Positions 33,645-42,476 are shown, numbered from the stretch's first letter. The stretch: DNA of 64,000 bases from Clostridiales bacterium UBA3758 (GCA_002371675.1 DFGE01000027.1:15557-79556), one strand, 5' to 3'. Numbers and translations: made by a program. The notes: generated from the letters alone by a model not told the origin.

Positions 33645-34643
33645 TTACTTGGCGAGAGAGGCGGCCTTCACCAGGACGGCGGTCATGCCGTCGATGGAGA
33701 TGGAGCAGGAGGCGAAGAGCGTCTCATCAACGAAGACGGTGTGGCCCTCTTCGTTGGTCGTGGTCTCAACAGACTGCAGCTCGGCCGGGGTCTTGCCGAC
33801 GGCCCAGGCCACGAAGTTGGCGGCCTGCTGGTACCACTCGAGGGTGGCGTCGGAGAACTTGACCATGTTGTAGTCTTCCTTCAGCTCGCGCTTGGTGCCG
33901 ACGAAGTCAGCGCCGGTGATCTCGCCGGCAGCGTCGATGCTGATCTTGGGCTGGATGGCGTCGGTCAGGGCGGCGAGGATCTTGCCGTCGGAGCCGAGCA
34001 CGACAGCGCCGAATTCGGTGTACATCTTCACAACGCCGTCTTCCTCAGCAGTGGCGGCGGTGGACTCGGCGGCGGTGCTGTTGGCGGCGAGACCGAAGGT
34101 GAAGTTGCCGTCAGAGCTGAAGCTCACGCCCTGCTCGTCGGCGCAGGCCTTGGCGATGGCAGCCTGGAAGTCGGCGATGGAGATGGAGCAGGAGGCATAG
34201 AGGTCGGCGTCAACAGCGACGGTGTGGCCCTCTTCGTTGACGGTGGTCTCGATGCCGGCGATCTCAGCGGCGGTCTTACCGACGGCGTAGGCCGCGAAGT
34301 TCTCGGCCTGCTGGTACCACTCGAGGGTGGCGTCGGAGAATTTGACCATGTTGTAGTCTTCCTTCAGCTCATTCTTGGTGAGGAAGGTCTTGGCGGGGTC
34401 AACCTGGCCGTCGGTCACGTCCATCTTGTTCTGGGCGCAGTCGATCCGGCAGGCGACGATCTTGCCCTGCGCGTCGAGAACGACGGCAGCGACGGTGGCG
34501 TCAACCTGAGCGTTCTGGGAAGCGGAGCTGTCGGTGCTGACGACGACGCCCATGCCCAGCTTATACTCGGCGGTCTTGTTGCCGCAGGCGGCCAGGCTCA
34601 GAACCATGACGGCCAGCAGCAGGATAGCTACGAACTTTTTCAT
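33645..34643 (-). CDS. Lipoprotein with two near-identical FMN-bind-like repeats
   Basis: A 332-residue secreted lipoprotein; MKKFVAILLLAVMVLSLAAC ends in a lipobox. The mature part consists of two ~160-residue repeats, each containing ELKEDYNMVKFSDATLEWYQ and ending ASCSISI. The position of ASCSISI matches the SGATxT flavinylation loop of FMN-bind domains, but the acceptor Thr is missing. A 64-bp stretch is 63/64 identical between the repeats (33824-33887 and 34307-34370), indicating a recent or gene-converted duplication. It heads the apbE-rnf block and has a strong promoter. Role in extracellular electron transfer is inferred only from context. Confidence 0.75.
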   Translation of the reverse strand: MKKFVAILLLAVMVLSLAACGNKTAEYKLGMGVVVSTDSSASQNAQVDATVAAVVLDAQGKIVACRIDCAQNKMDVTDGQVDPAKTFLTKNELKEDYNMVKFSDATLEWYQQAENFAAYAVGKTAAEIAGIETTVNEEGHTVAVDADLYASCSISIADFQAAIAKACADEQGVSFSSDGNFTFGLAANSTAAESTAATAEEDGVVKMYTEFGAVVLGSDGKILAALTDAIQPKISIDAAGEITGADFVGTKRELKEDYNMVKFSDATLEWYQQAANFVAWAVGKTPAELQSVETTTNEEGHTVFVDETLFASCSISIDGMTAVLVKAASLAK

Positions 34644-34728
34644 TTTGTTCTCCCTTCAAAAAAATGCGGATTCCATGCGTATTTTGTGGCCTCCGGCGGG
34701 CGGATTCCCTCCGGCAGACTACTGGCAC

Positions 34729-34757
34729 AGAATAGCATAAAGTCAAATAATTGTCAA
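34729..34757 (-). promoter_or_regulatory. Strong promoter for the lipoprotein-apbE-rnf region
   Basis: On the minus strand a perfect TTGACA (34752-34757) and TATTCT (34729-34734) are separated by 17 bases. The -35 overlaps the end of the AGE gene at 34754. Confidence 0.82.
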
Positions 34758-35992
34758 TCGGTATTTGCGCCTTCCGAGCCTTCCCCCTGTGCGCCCTCGA
34801 GGATCTCCCCGAGCAGGGTCTCCACCTTGCCGAGCATGCGCAGGATGTGGAAGGGTCCCTTGAAGGTCGAGCCCTTGCAGGCGGGCAGCGTCGGCGTCCC
34901 GTCGCGGTGCAGATAGCCGTAGTATTCGCCGTACTCCTCGTCGCGCAGATGCGTCCTGCAGTAGTCGAGAGCGCGGAAAAACCACGCCAGATACGTCTCC
35001 TTCCCCGTGTCGCGATAGAGCGTCAGCGCGCAGATCATCAGCTCGAACTGCGGCCACCAGAACTTCATGTCGTGGTCGTAGCTCTCGGGCGGCTTGCCCA
35101 GACAGTCGGTGAAGTAGTAGAGCCCGCCGTATTCCTCGTCCCAGCCGGTCTCCAGCCCCCAGGCGAATAGCTTTTCCACCGCGCCGCGCAGCGCCTCGTC
35201 GCCGCTGCGTCGCGCCTGTTCGAGCAGGAACCAGCCGCCCTCAAAATAGTCCCCCGGACAGAGCACGCGCCCCTCGGACAGCTCCAGCATTGCCTCTCCG
35301 TCCGGCCCCACGGTCTCGAGCAGGCAGCGCAGATCCTCCCGCATATGGTACCGCAGCGCCTCCTCGGCGCATTGCGCGGCGCGGCTTTCGTAGAGCGCGC
35401 GGCGCTCCGGGTCTGCGCGCAGGAAGATCTCCGTCATGTTCAGGCAGATGATCGGCGGGCCGAAGCCGTGGCCGGAGCGGGTCTCGGGGATGGTCTTCGG
35501 ACCCAGTCCCGTGGGATCGGGCGCGCCGTGGATCAGCGCCCAGTAGAGCTCATAGGCGCGCCGCGCGCGCTCGAGACAGGCCCTGTCCCCGGTCACGCCG
35601 TAGTATTCGGCGTTGGCCATGGCGTAAAAGGCCTCGGAGTAACAGTAGCGCCGCTGGCGCAGCGGCTTCCCCTCCGCCGTCACGGTGAAATAGAGCCGCC
35701 CGCCCGCCTCGCGGTTGACGCAGTGCGCCTCCAGGAATTCCAGGCAGCTTTTCGCAGCCGCGAGCCATTCCTCCCGCGGACCGTAAAGTCGGCAGAGCCA
35801 GGAGAAAGCCCAGGCACAGCGCCCCTGCATCCAGACGCTCTTGTCCGTGGAATAGAGCCTGCCCTCCCGGTCGAGGCAGGTATAGATACCGCCGTGCACG
35901 GGGTCCATCCCGTTTTTCAGCCAGAAGGCCGCGCAGCGCTCCAGCTCCTCCCTTGCCCAGGCGCGCGTCTGCGCGAGCTTGCTTTGCTCCAT
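34754..35992 (-). CDS. AGE-family epimerase/isomerase
   Basis: (Alpha/alpha)6-barrel sugar isomerase of the N-acylglucosamine 2-epimerase family, 412 residues. Characteristic segments are DPVHGGIYTCLDREGRLYS, SVWMQGRCAWAFSWL, RRYCYSEAFYAMANAEYY and WWPQFELMICALTLYRDTG, which carry the conserved active-site His/Glu/Arg residues of the fold. Substrate cannot be set from sequence: N-acetylglucosamine/mannosamine or cellobiose-type sugars are options. It has its own promoter, which contains a palindrome. Confidence 0.88.
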   Translation of the reverse strand: MEQSKLAQTRAWAREELERCAAFWLKNGMDPVHGGIYTCLDREGRLYSTDKSVWMQGRCAWAFSWLCRLYGPREEWLAAAKSCLEFLEAHCVNREAGGRLYFTVTAEGKPLRQRRYCYSEAFYAMANAEYYGVTGDRACLERARRAYELYWALIHGAPDPTGLGPKTIPETRSGHGFGPPIICLNMTEIFLRADPERRALYESRAAQCAEEALRYHMREDLRCLLETVGPDGEAMLELSEGRVLCPGDYFEGGWFLLEQARRSGDEALRGAVEKLFAWGLETGWDEEYGGLYYFTDCLGKPPESYDHDMKFWWPQFELMICALTLYRDTGKETYLAWFFRALDYCRTHLRDEEYGEYYGYLHRDGTPTLPACKGSTFKGPFHILRMLGKVETLLGEILEGAQGEGSEGANTD

Positions 35993-36029
35993 CGTATCTC
36001 AACTCCTTTAATATAAGGTTATCTACTTA

Positions 36030-36069
36030 AATATAGTATAAAATGCAAGTTTGTTCAAGAATTTGAACA
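36030..36069 (-). promoter_or_regulatory. Promoter with palindromic operator upstream of the AGE gene
   Basis: On the minus strand TTGAAC (36053-36058) and TATATT (36030-36035) have a 17-base spacer. An 18-bp palindrome TGTTCAAGAATTTGAACA (36052-36069) covers the -35, a good position for a repressor. The regulator is not in this window. Confidence 0.65.
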
Positions 36070-36182
36070 TGCTTTTCCGCTCTCCGTCTGCCGGATAATT
36101 CTAAAGAATTCTAAACTGCGTTGACTTTTCCGAGCTCCGGTGGCAGGATAGAGACAGATGATATCGGAAAGGTGGTATTTCG

Positions 36183-37997
36183 ATGAAGCCTCGTTTTCCT
36201 CTGCGCGCGCTGACGGCTCTGCTGCTGGCCGCGCTCGTGCTGCTCGCCGGCTGCGGCTCCGAACCCGCTCCCGCCGTGAGCGATCCCCCGGCGGCCGCGC
36301 AGGAAAGCGCGCCCTCCTATACGCCCGAACCCATCGTGACACCCTCCCCGACCGAGCAGCCCCCGCTCGCGCTCGGCGCGCCGCCAATCTCCGTCCCCGC
36401 GGACGCCGTGACCGTCACGAACGTGGACGAGCTGCTGGAGGCGCTCGCCCCGGGAAGGACGCTCTGCCTCGAGCCCGGCACCTACGACCTCTCGGCCGCC
36501 GCGAATTACGGCGAGGCCCGCGCCAACGGCAGCTATGCCTGGGAGACGGTGTACGACGGCTACGGCCTTGTCCTCAGCGGGCTGGAGGGGCTCTCAATCC
36601 TCGCTCCGGAGGGGGCGGAGCTCGTGACGCAGCCGCGCTATGCAAACGTCCTGCGTGCGGAGAACTGCCCCGGTCTGACCCTCGCGGGGCTCACCCTGGG
36701 ACATACGCCGGAGCCGGGCATCTGCACCGGCGGCGTGGTCTCCCTCTCGCTGAGCGACGGCGTGACGCTCGAAGGCTGCCGTCTCTACGGCTGCGGCATG
36801 CTTGGCGTGGAGGCGGAGAACTGCGCCTCGCTCACGCTCTCCTGCACGGAGATCTACGACTGCAGCTACGGGGCCGTCCGCTGCACGCAATGCAGGGATC
36901 TGCTGGTCTCGGACTGCGCCGTGCACGACTGCGGCGTCGGCGAGGACGACTGGTGCTGGACGCTGTTCGAACTGGCGTACTGCCGGGGAGCCGCGCTGCT
37001 CAACACCCGCATTTTTGGCAATCGCTGCATGCAGCTGCTGCACAGCTATCGCTCCGCGGGCACGATGATGCTCGGCTGCGAGGTGGAGCGGAACGAGGTA
37101 CGGGAGGCGGTCTTCGACATCTCCGGCCCTTCCGTGCTCGTGGAGGACTGCGCCTTCCGCCGCCCGATCCCGAGCGCCTATCCGTTTTATATCAAGGGCT
37201 CCGGCACGGTCTACACGCAGGATCGCGAGGGTACGGAACTGCTGAGCTATGACCTGCGCCGCATGGAATATGCGCGCGTCGAACCCTCCGAGCTGGAGGA
37301 GCTCCGGGCGGAGACGGAGGACAGCGCCCCGCTCAACGGCGAGGAGCGGACCGTGCACGCCGCGACGGCGGACGAGCTGCTCGCGGCCATCGCGCCGAAC
37401 ACCACCATCCTGCTCGACGCGGGCGAGTATGTGCTCTCGGACGCGGCGAGCTACAAGCTGACCGAAGGCGCGTACTATTACTGGGAGAGCTGCTACGACG
37501 GCGCGACCCTCGTGATCGATGGCGTGGAGAATCTGCGCATCGTCGGCGCCGGGCGCGGAGAGACGAGGCTTGTCACCGCGCCGCGCTATGCGGCGGTGAT
37601 CTACCTGCGCAACTGCGAGAACGTCTCCCTCGAGGAGCTCACCGCCGGGCACACGCCGGAGCAGGGCTTCTGCTCGGGGAATGTCCTGAGCCTCTTCGGC
37701 TGCGGGAACGTCACGGTCAGCGGCTGCGGGCTCTTCGGCTGCGGCGTTTGGGGCCTGGAGCTCATGAACTGCGAGGAGGTTGAGATCCGCGACACGGAGA
37801 TCTACGAATGCTCAGCTGGCGCGGCCTGCGTCTATGACAGCGCGGCGGTCAGCTTCAGCGGCTGCTCGATCCACGACTGCGACGAGGGCTTGAACGGCAT
37901 CCAGGTCTCCGGCAGCCGGGTCCTCTTCGACCTGCAGAGCCTCTCAGACGGCTGGTATCTCTTCGATCACAGCGTCTTCCTCGGCCGGGCAGACTGA
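36183..37997 (+). CDS. Lipoprotein with two parallel beta-helix domains
   Basis: A 604-residue secreted lipoprotein (LTALLLAALVLLAGC lipobox) with a Pro-rich linker. Two homologous halves follow (~70-385 and ~395-604). Each begins V(H/T)...DELLEAIAP/LAPG..LxLExGxYxLSxAA and contains paired lines such as TLGHTPEPGICTGGVVSLSL and TAGHTPEQGFCSGNVLSLFG. Each also has right-handed beta-helix rungs (VTLEGCRLYGCG, VTVSGCGLFGCG). Pectate-lyase-like folds often bind or cleave polysaccharide, but no catalytic set is evident. Ribosome binding site AAAGGTGG. It is divergent from the AGE gene, so a glycan role is plausible. Confidence 0.75.
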   Translation: MKPRFPLRALTALLLAALVLLAGCGSEPAPAVSDPPAAAQESAPSYTPEPIVTPSPTEQPPLALGAPPISVPADAVTVTNVDELLEALAPGRTLCLEPGTYDLSAAANYGEARANGSYAWETVYDGYGLVLSGLEGLSILAPEGAELVTQPRYANVLRAENCPGLTLAGLTLGHTPEPGICTGGVVSLSLSDGVTLEGCRLYGCGMLGVEAENCASLTLSCTEIYDCSYGAVRCTQCRDLLVSDCAVHDCGVGEDDWCWTLFELAYCRGAALLNTRIFGNRCMQLLHSYRSAGTMMLGCEVERNEVREAVFDISGPSVLVEDCAFRRPIPSAYPFYIKGSGTVYTQDREGTELLSYDLRRMEYARVEPSELEELRAETEDSAPLNGEERTVHAATADELLAAIAPNTTILLDAGEYVLSDAASYKLTEGAYYYWESCYDGATLVIDGVENLRIVGAGRGETRLVTAPRYAAVIYLRNCENVSLEELTAGHTPEQGFCSGNVLSLFGCGNVTVSGCGLFGCGVWGLELMNCEEVEIRDTEIYECSAGAACVYDSAAVSFSGCSIHDCDEGLNGIQVSGSRVLFDLQSLSDGWYLFDHSVFLGRAD

Positions 37998-38016
37998 GCC
38001 TGCACGTAAAAACGAG

Positions 38017-38056
38017 ACAAGCGGCGGATTCGCGCTTTTGCGAATCCGCCGCTTGT
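38017..38056. terminator. Terminator between the beta-helix lipoprotein and mscS
   Basis: A 17-bp perfect stem, ACAAGCGGCGGATTCGC (38017-38033) with GCGAATCCGCCGCTTGT (38040-38056), between convergent genes. Short T-runs lie further out. Confidence 0.8.
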
Positions 38057-38086
38057 TCTGTCGTTTTGGCGCGAAGGGAGAGCAGC

Positions 38087-38968
38087 TTACTTCTCCACGA
38101 TGTGCACGTTGACGTGCTCGTAGCTGAACTTGACGCCCTTGGCGGCAAAGCTCTCGCGGACGTTCTCGTTGAGGTTGAAGTACACGTCCCAGTAATCGGC
38201 GCTCTTGCACCACACGCGCACGACGTATTCCACGGTGCTGCCCTTGTAGTCGATGAGGCGCACGAAGGGCGCGGGATCGGCGAGGATGCGCTCGTCCCTT
38301 GCGATCGCGTCGAAGATCGCGGCCTTGACTTCCTCCGTCGTGCACTCGTAGGAGGTGGTGAAGGTGCGGTCGACGCGGCGCAGCGGCTCATGGCTGTAGT
38401 TGCTGATGGAGGCGCCGGTCACGTCCGCATTGGGGATGGACACGGCAACGTTGTCGAGCGTGTCGAGCTGGGTGTAGAACAGGCCGAGAGTCTTCACCAG
38501 GCCGCTCTTGCCCGCGATCTCCACGAAATCGCCCGCCTGGAAGGGCTTCGTGATGAGCAGGGTCAGGCCGGAGAAGAGGTTGGAGAGCACGTTCTGGACG
38601 GACAGGGACAGAGCCAGGCCTACGACGCTCACCAGCGCCACGAGAGAGCTGGTGTTGATGCCGACGGCATTGGCCACGATGATCACGGCGATGGCCCACA
38701 GCACCGCCTTGACGGAGGAGGAGACAAAGCCCTGCAGGGTCTTGTCCATCTTCCTGGACTTGGAAAGCGCTTTGTTGACGACTCCGGTGACGATCTTGAT
38801 GACGATCAGGCAGATCACGAAGATCAGGATCGCCGAGAGGATACCGGAGAGGGAGAGGGAGCCGATCGAGAGCTGTTTGAGCGTATCAAAGACGGAGTTT
38901 TTGCTGGTTTCGGCTACGTCCTTTGCGCTCTCCGCCACGGCGGCCTGGGTTGCAGCGTCAAAATACAT
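38087..38968 (-). CDS. Small-conductance mechanosensitive channel (MscS family)
   Basis: A 293-residue channel that releases solutes on hypoosmotic shock. There are three transmembrane helices (~38-62, ~80-100, ~105-135). The pore-lining TM3 region is LVALVSVVGLALSLSVQNVLSNLFSGLTLL, followed by the beta domain KPFQAGDFVEIAGKSG and the C-terminal alpha/beta domain to VNVHIVEK. The ATG at 38968 is preferred: AAGGAG lies 8 bases upstream, while the upstream TTG would overlap the ribosome binding site. It ends at the terminator shared with the plus-strand gene. Confidence 0.92.
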   Translation of the reverse strand: MYFDAATQAAVAESAKDVAETSKNSVFDTLKQLSIGSLSLSGILSAILIFVICLIVIKIVTGVVNKALSKSRKMDKTLQGFVSSSVKAVLWAIAVIIVANAVGINTSSLVALVSVVGLALSLSVQNVLSNLFSGLTLLITKPFQAGDFVEIAGKSGLVKTLGLFYTQLDTLDNVAVSIPNADVTGASISNYSHEPLRRVDRTFTTSYECTTEEVKAAIFDAIARDERILADPAPFVRLIDYKGSTVEYVVRVWCKSADYWDVYFNLNENVRESFAAKGVKFSYEHVNVHIVEK

Positions 38969-39016
38969 GACAGTCGCTCCTTTCAAAATAGTGTGTATGG
39001 TGAATGTGTTGCGCGC

Positions 39017-39427
39017 TTATTTCAGGCTGCCCAGGTAGCCTTCCAGGATCAGGCTGGCAGCGACGGCGTCCACCGTGCGGCGGTGTACGCGCTCTTTTTT
39101 TCCGGCGGCATGGAGGATGGCGTGCGCCTCGATGCTGCTGCGCCGCTCGTCCCAGAGGACGACGGGCAGGCCGCAGTCGCGCTCGAGCAGAGCCTTGAAT
39201 TCCCTGCTCTTTTCGGCGCGCGGGCCCTCCGTGCCGTCCATGTTCTTCGGCAGACCCAGCACCAGCGTGCCGACCTCGCGCTTCTTCGCCTCCTCGGCGA
39301 TGCGCAGCGAGGCGCGCTCCATGTTCCATTCCTGCATCGTCCAGGCCTCGCCGGTCATGCAGTTGAGCAGATCCGACACGGCCAGCCCGATGCGCTGGTC
39401 GCCGTAATCAATGGCCATGATCCGCAT
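39017..39427 (-). CDS. ruvX: Holliday-junction resolvase-like RuvX/YqgF
   Basis: RNase H-fold nuclease implicated in pre-16S rRNA 5' processing and recombination, 136 residues. Acidic active-site residues are visible in MAIDYGDQRIGLAVSD, LVLGLPKNMDGTEGP, the WDERRSS motif and the C-terminal TVDAVAASLILEGYL. The start is ATG 39427 with GGAGG 7 bases upstream. It follows folC by 52 bases on the same strand, and mscS follows. Confidence 0.92.
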   Translation of the reverse strand: MRIMAIDYGDQRIGLAVSDLLNCMTGEAWTMQEWNMERASLRIAEEAKKREVGTLVLGLPKNMDGTEGPRAEKSREFKALLERDCGLPVVLWDERRSSIEAHAILHAAGKKERVHRRTVDAVAASLILEGYLGSLK

Positions 39428-39479
39428 CCAATCACCTCCGCAGGCAGTTTTATCCGTTTCCCCGACCATGGGGGCGGGC

Positions 39480-40745
39480 TTATTTCAGCCCGAAGCAGGC
39501 GCGGATGGGGCCTGCCATGTAGAGCGAGCCCACCGCGCAGACCATACCGTCCTCACCGGCCTCGCGGAGCGCCTCGGTGACGCCCTCGGGGATCGTGCCG
39601 CAGGCGGCGACGGGCTTGCCGGTTTTGCGCAGCAGCTCCGCCAGCTCTTCGGCGGGCAGCGCGCGCTCGCTGTTCGGCGTGACGCAGACATAGGCGTCCG
39701 CCGCCGGATCAAGGATCCGGCAGAGCTCGGGGTAATCCTTGTCACGCAGCACGCCCAGCAGCAGCACGCGGCGCTGGCCGGGGAAGTAGTGCAGCAGATT
39801 CTCCGCCACGGTCTCGGCGCACTGGGGATTGTGCCCCCCGTCGACCACGACAGTTGGCTCATCGTGGACGATCTCGAAGCGGGCGGGCCAGCTCACGGCG
39901 TAGAGGCCGTGCTCCACGGCGTCCTGCGGGAGCCTCCAGCCCTGCCTGCGCAGCACTTCAACGGCCTCAAGCACCACGGCGGCGTTACGCAGCTGGTGCG
40001 CGCCGAGCAGGGGGATGGCATAGGGCTGCCCCTTGTAGGTGAAGACCTGACCCTCGGCGCTGTCAAATTCCGGCGCGAGCTGCGAAAAATCCGCCACCTG
40101 CAGCGCGCTGCCGCGCTCGCGGCAGATCGCCCGCACCACGGCTTCGACGCTCTCTTTCTGCTGATAGAGCACCACCGGGCAGCCGGGCTTTACGATCCCG
40201 GCCTTTTCGGCGGCGATCTGCTCCACCGTGTCGCCGAGGATGGCGGTATGGTCGAGCCCGATGTTCATGATGATCGAGCAGGCGGCGCGGTCGATGATGT
40301 TGGTGGCGTCGAGCCGGCCGCCGAGACCGACTTCCAGCACCACCACGTCGCAGGCCTGCTCGCAAAACCACAGCATGGCCATCGCGGTCATGATCTCAAA
40401 CTCCGTGGGGTGATCCGCCATCGCCTCGGCAATGGGGCGCACGCGCTCCACCAGCGCGATCAGCTCTTCCTCGCCGAGTTCCCGGCCGTTGACCTGCATG
40501 CGCTCGGTGAAGCGCTGCAGATAGGGTGAGGTGTAAAGGCCGGTTCGGTAGCCCGCCTTGCGCAGCACCGAGGCCGTCATGGCCGCGCAGCTGCCCTTGC
40601 CGTTGGTGCCTGCGATGTGGACGAACTGCAGCCGCTTTTGCGGGTCGCCCAGCTTCTCCAGCAGCTCGCGGATGCGATCCAGACCCGGCTTCGAGCCGAA
40701 CCACTGCATGGAGTCGATATAGTTAAGCGCTTCGGAAGCGTCCAT
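39480..40745 (-). CDS. folC: Folylpolyglutamate / dihydrofolate synthase
   Basis: Adds glutamate to dihydropteroate or folates, using ATP. It is a Mur-ligase-like protein of 421 residues. The P-loop is HIAGTNGKGS (~42-51), followed by TGLYTSPYL and VLEVGLGGRLDATN, the carbamylated-lysine region (AAEKAGIVKPG) and the C-terminal domain VVVDGGHNPQC. The Mur-family order is intact. It starts at ATG 40745 and is probably cotranscribed with ruvX. Confidence 0.94.
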   Translation of the reverse strand: MDASEALNYIDSMQWFGSKPGLDRIRELLEKLGDPQKRLQFVHIAGTNGKGSCAAMTASVLRKAGYRTGLYTSPYLQRFTERMQVNGRELGEEELIALVERVRPIAEAMADHPTEFEIMTAMAMLWFCEQACDVVVLEVGLGGRLDATNIIDRAACSIIMNIGLDHTAILGDTVEQIAAEKAGIVKPGCPVVLYQQKESVEAVVRAICRERGSALQVADFSQLAPEFDSAEGQVFTYKGQPYAIPLLGAHQLRNAAVVLEAVEVLRRQGWRLPQDAVEHGLYAVSWPARFEIVHDEPTVVVDGGHNPQCAETVAENLLHYFPGQRRVLLLGVLRDKDYPELCRILDPAADAYVCVTPNSERALPAEELAELLRKTGKPVAACGTIPEGVTEALREAGEDGMVCAVGSLYMAGPIRACFGLK

Positions 40746-40863
40746 AGGGGAAGATCATCTCCTTACTTTTTCTACTATACCATCATTTTGTCCGCGGCGC
40801 AAGCACAGGACTTCGAGAGCGGCAAAACAGACAGAAAACGCCGCAAAAACTTGTAAAAAAGAG

Positions 40864-40892
40864 TTGACCTCCGCCTTTCGGTGTGCTATACT
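40864..40892 (+). promoter_or_regulatory. Promoter of rpmG-secE-nusG-rplKA
   Basis: TTGACC (40864-40869), a 17-base spacer, then TATACT (40887-40892). The ~150-base leader to rpmG (40893-41042) is GC-rich and can fold, but I do not recognise a ribosomal-protein or riboswitch motif. This covers the 40746-41042 gap. Confidence 0.75.
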
Positions 40893-41042
40893 CAGCATTA
40901 CCTGTCAGACGAGAGGTTTCTTTTTGCGCGCTTTTTTTCCGAAGGCGGCGGGAAACCGGGGCGGCGCGAGCCGTTCCGCCTTGTCCACACAGGGAGGCAA
41001 TGCCCCGCTTTTGGGGTAAATAAAATAGGAGGTGCCGAAACA

Positions 41043-41204
41043 ATGGCTGCTGGCGCAAGAGTTAAAATCACGCTCAGATGCGATGAGTGCAAGCAGAGAA
41101 ACTACAACACGGTCAAGAACAAAAAGAACACGTCCGACCGTTTGGAGCGGAGCAAATACTGCCCCTTCTGCCGCAAGCACACCAAGCATGTTGAGACCAA
41201 GTAA
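41043..41204 (+). CDS. rpmG: 50S ribosomal protein L33
   Basis: A 53-residue zinc-binding (C+) form: CDEC and CPFC knuckles in ITLRCDECKQRNY and KYCPFCRKHTKHVETK. The ATG at 41043 follows AGGAGG by 10 bases. First gene of the secE-nusG-rplKA operon, a common Firmicute order. Confidence 0.95.
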   Translation: MAAGARVKITLRCDECKQRNYNTVKNKKNTSDRLERSKYCPFCRKHTKHVETK

Positions 41205-41225
41205 CTTCGGAAAGGACGAGTGAAC

Positions 41226-41498
41226 ATGGCTGAAGAAAAGAAAACCAATTCCGCACCCGTGAAGGCCACGACCACCGCCGTCAAGAAGGATGACACCAAG
41301 CTCGGTTTCTTTAAGAGAATCGGCAAATGGTTCCGCGAGATGCGGAGCGAACTGAAGAAGGTCATTTGGCCCACTCCCAAGGCGCTCACGAAGAACTCGC
41401 TGGTTTCCGTGGCTGTCATGCTGGTCTCCGCCCTGCTTCTGTGGGGCTTCGATCTGCTCGCGGACGGTTTGGTTAAGGCTCTCTTCACCTGGCTGTAA
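41226..41498 (+). CDS. secE: Preprotein translocase subunit SecE
   Basis: Essential single-spanning subunit of the SecYEG channel, 90 residues. After a Lys/Thr-rich tail comes the conserved amphipathic motif FKRIGKWFREMRSELKKVIWPTPK, then one transmembrane helix (LVSVAVMLVSALLLWGFDLLA). I take the ATG at 41226; a GTG two codons earlier is also open. It lies 21 bases after rpmG and 6 bases before nusG. Confidence 0.94.
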   Translation: MAEEKKTNSAPVKATTTAVKKDDTKLGFFKRIGKWFREMRSELKKVIWPTPKALTKNSLVSVAVMLVSALLLWGFDLLADGLVKALFTWL

Positions 41499-41504
41499 AC
41501 AGAC

Positions 41505-42032
41505 ATGGCGGAAGAAGCAAAATGGTATGTGGTCCATACCTATTCCGGGTATGAGAACGCAGTCGCAGCCGCTGTCATGAAGGCGGCGGAAAACCGCAGA
41601 ATGACGGATCTGATCCGCGAAGTGAACATCCCGATGGAGACGGTCACCGAGGTCACCGAGAACGGCGAAACCAAGACGGTGGAACGCAAGGTCTTCCCCG
41701 GCTACGTGCTGGTGAAGATGGTCCTGACGGATGAGAGCTGGCATCTGGTCCACAACATTCACGGGGCGACCGGTTTCGTGGGAACCGATAAGGATGCGAT
41801 CCCGCTCACGGAGCAGGAGATCTACGATCTCGGCGTGGAGCGCCGGGAAATCGTCGTGGGCTACGCTGTCGGCGACAGCGTGAAGGTCAACGACGGGCCG
41901 CTCGCCGGTTTTATCGGCGTGGTGGACGAGCTGGAGCCCGAGAAGGATCGGGTCCGCGTTGTGGTCTCCATGTTCGGCCGCGAGACTCCGGTGGATCTGG
42001 AGCTCGACCAGGTCGAAGTCATCAAAGAATAA
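41505..42032 (+). CDS. nusG: Transcription termination/antitermination factor NusG
   Basis: Binds RNA polymerase and links it to Rho or the ribosome. The 175-residue protein has the NGN domain (WYVVHTYSGYENAVAA, FPGYVLVKM, TGFVGTD) and the C-terminal KOW domain (GDSVKVNDGPLAGFIGVVDEL). It follows secE directly and precedes rplK by 18 bases. Confidence 0.97.
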   Translation: MAEEAKWYVVHTYSGYENAVAAAVMKAAENRRMTDLIREVNIPMETVTEVTENGETKTVERKVFPGYVLVKMVLTDESWHLVHNIHGATGFVGTDKDAIPLTEQEIYDLGVERREIVVGYAVGDSVKVNDGPLAGFIGVVDELEPEKDRVRVVVSMFGRETPVDLELDQVEVIKE

Positions 42033-42050
42033 TAAGAAAGAGGTGCTACC

Positions 42051-42476
42051 ATGGCACAGAAAGTCGTAGGATACGTTAGATTCCAGGTTCCTGCCGGCAA
42101 GGCTACGCCGGCGCCCCCCGTCGGCCCTGCTCTGGGTCAGTACGGCGTCAACATCGGTCAGTTCACCAAGGATTTCAACGAGCGCACCAAGGGCGATATG
42201 GGCCTGATGATCCCCGTTGTCATCACCGTGTACTCTGACCGCAGCTTCACCTTCATCACCAAGACCCCTCCTGCCGCCCTTCTCATCAAGAAGGCCTGCG
42301 GCATTGAGACCGCTTCCGGTGTTCCCCAGCGCGACAAGGTCGCCACGATCAGCATGGAAGACGTGCGCAAGATCGCCGAGCAGAAGATGCCCGACCTCAA
42401 CTGCACCGATATCGAGTCCGCCATCAGCATGATCAAGGGCACCTGCCGCTCCATGGGCGTCGTCGTCGGCGACTGA
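42051..42476 (+). CDS. rplK: 50S ribosomal protein L11
   Basis: A 141-residue GTPase-centre protein. The conserved PAGKATPAPPVGPALGQ, the FNERTK linker region and the C-terminal 23S-binding domain (IKKACGIETASGVPQRDKV) are all present. AGAGGTG precedes the ATG. Standard L11-L1 pair. Confidence 0.98.
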   Translation: MAQKVVGYVRFQVPAGKATPAPPVGPALGQYGVNIGQFTKDFNERTKGDMGLMIPVVITVYSDRSFTFITKTPPAALLIKKACGIETASGVPQRDKVATISMEDVRKIAEQKMPDLNCTDIESAISMIKGTCRSMGVVVGD

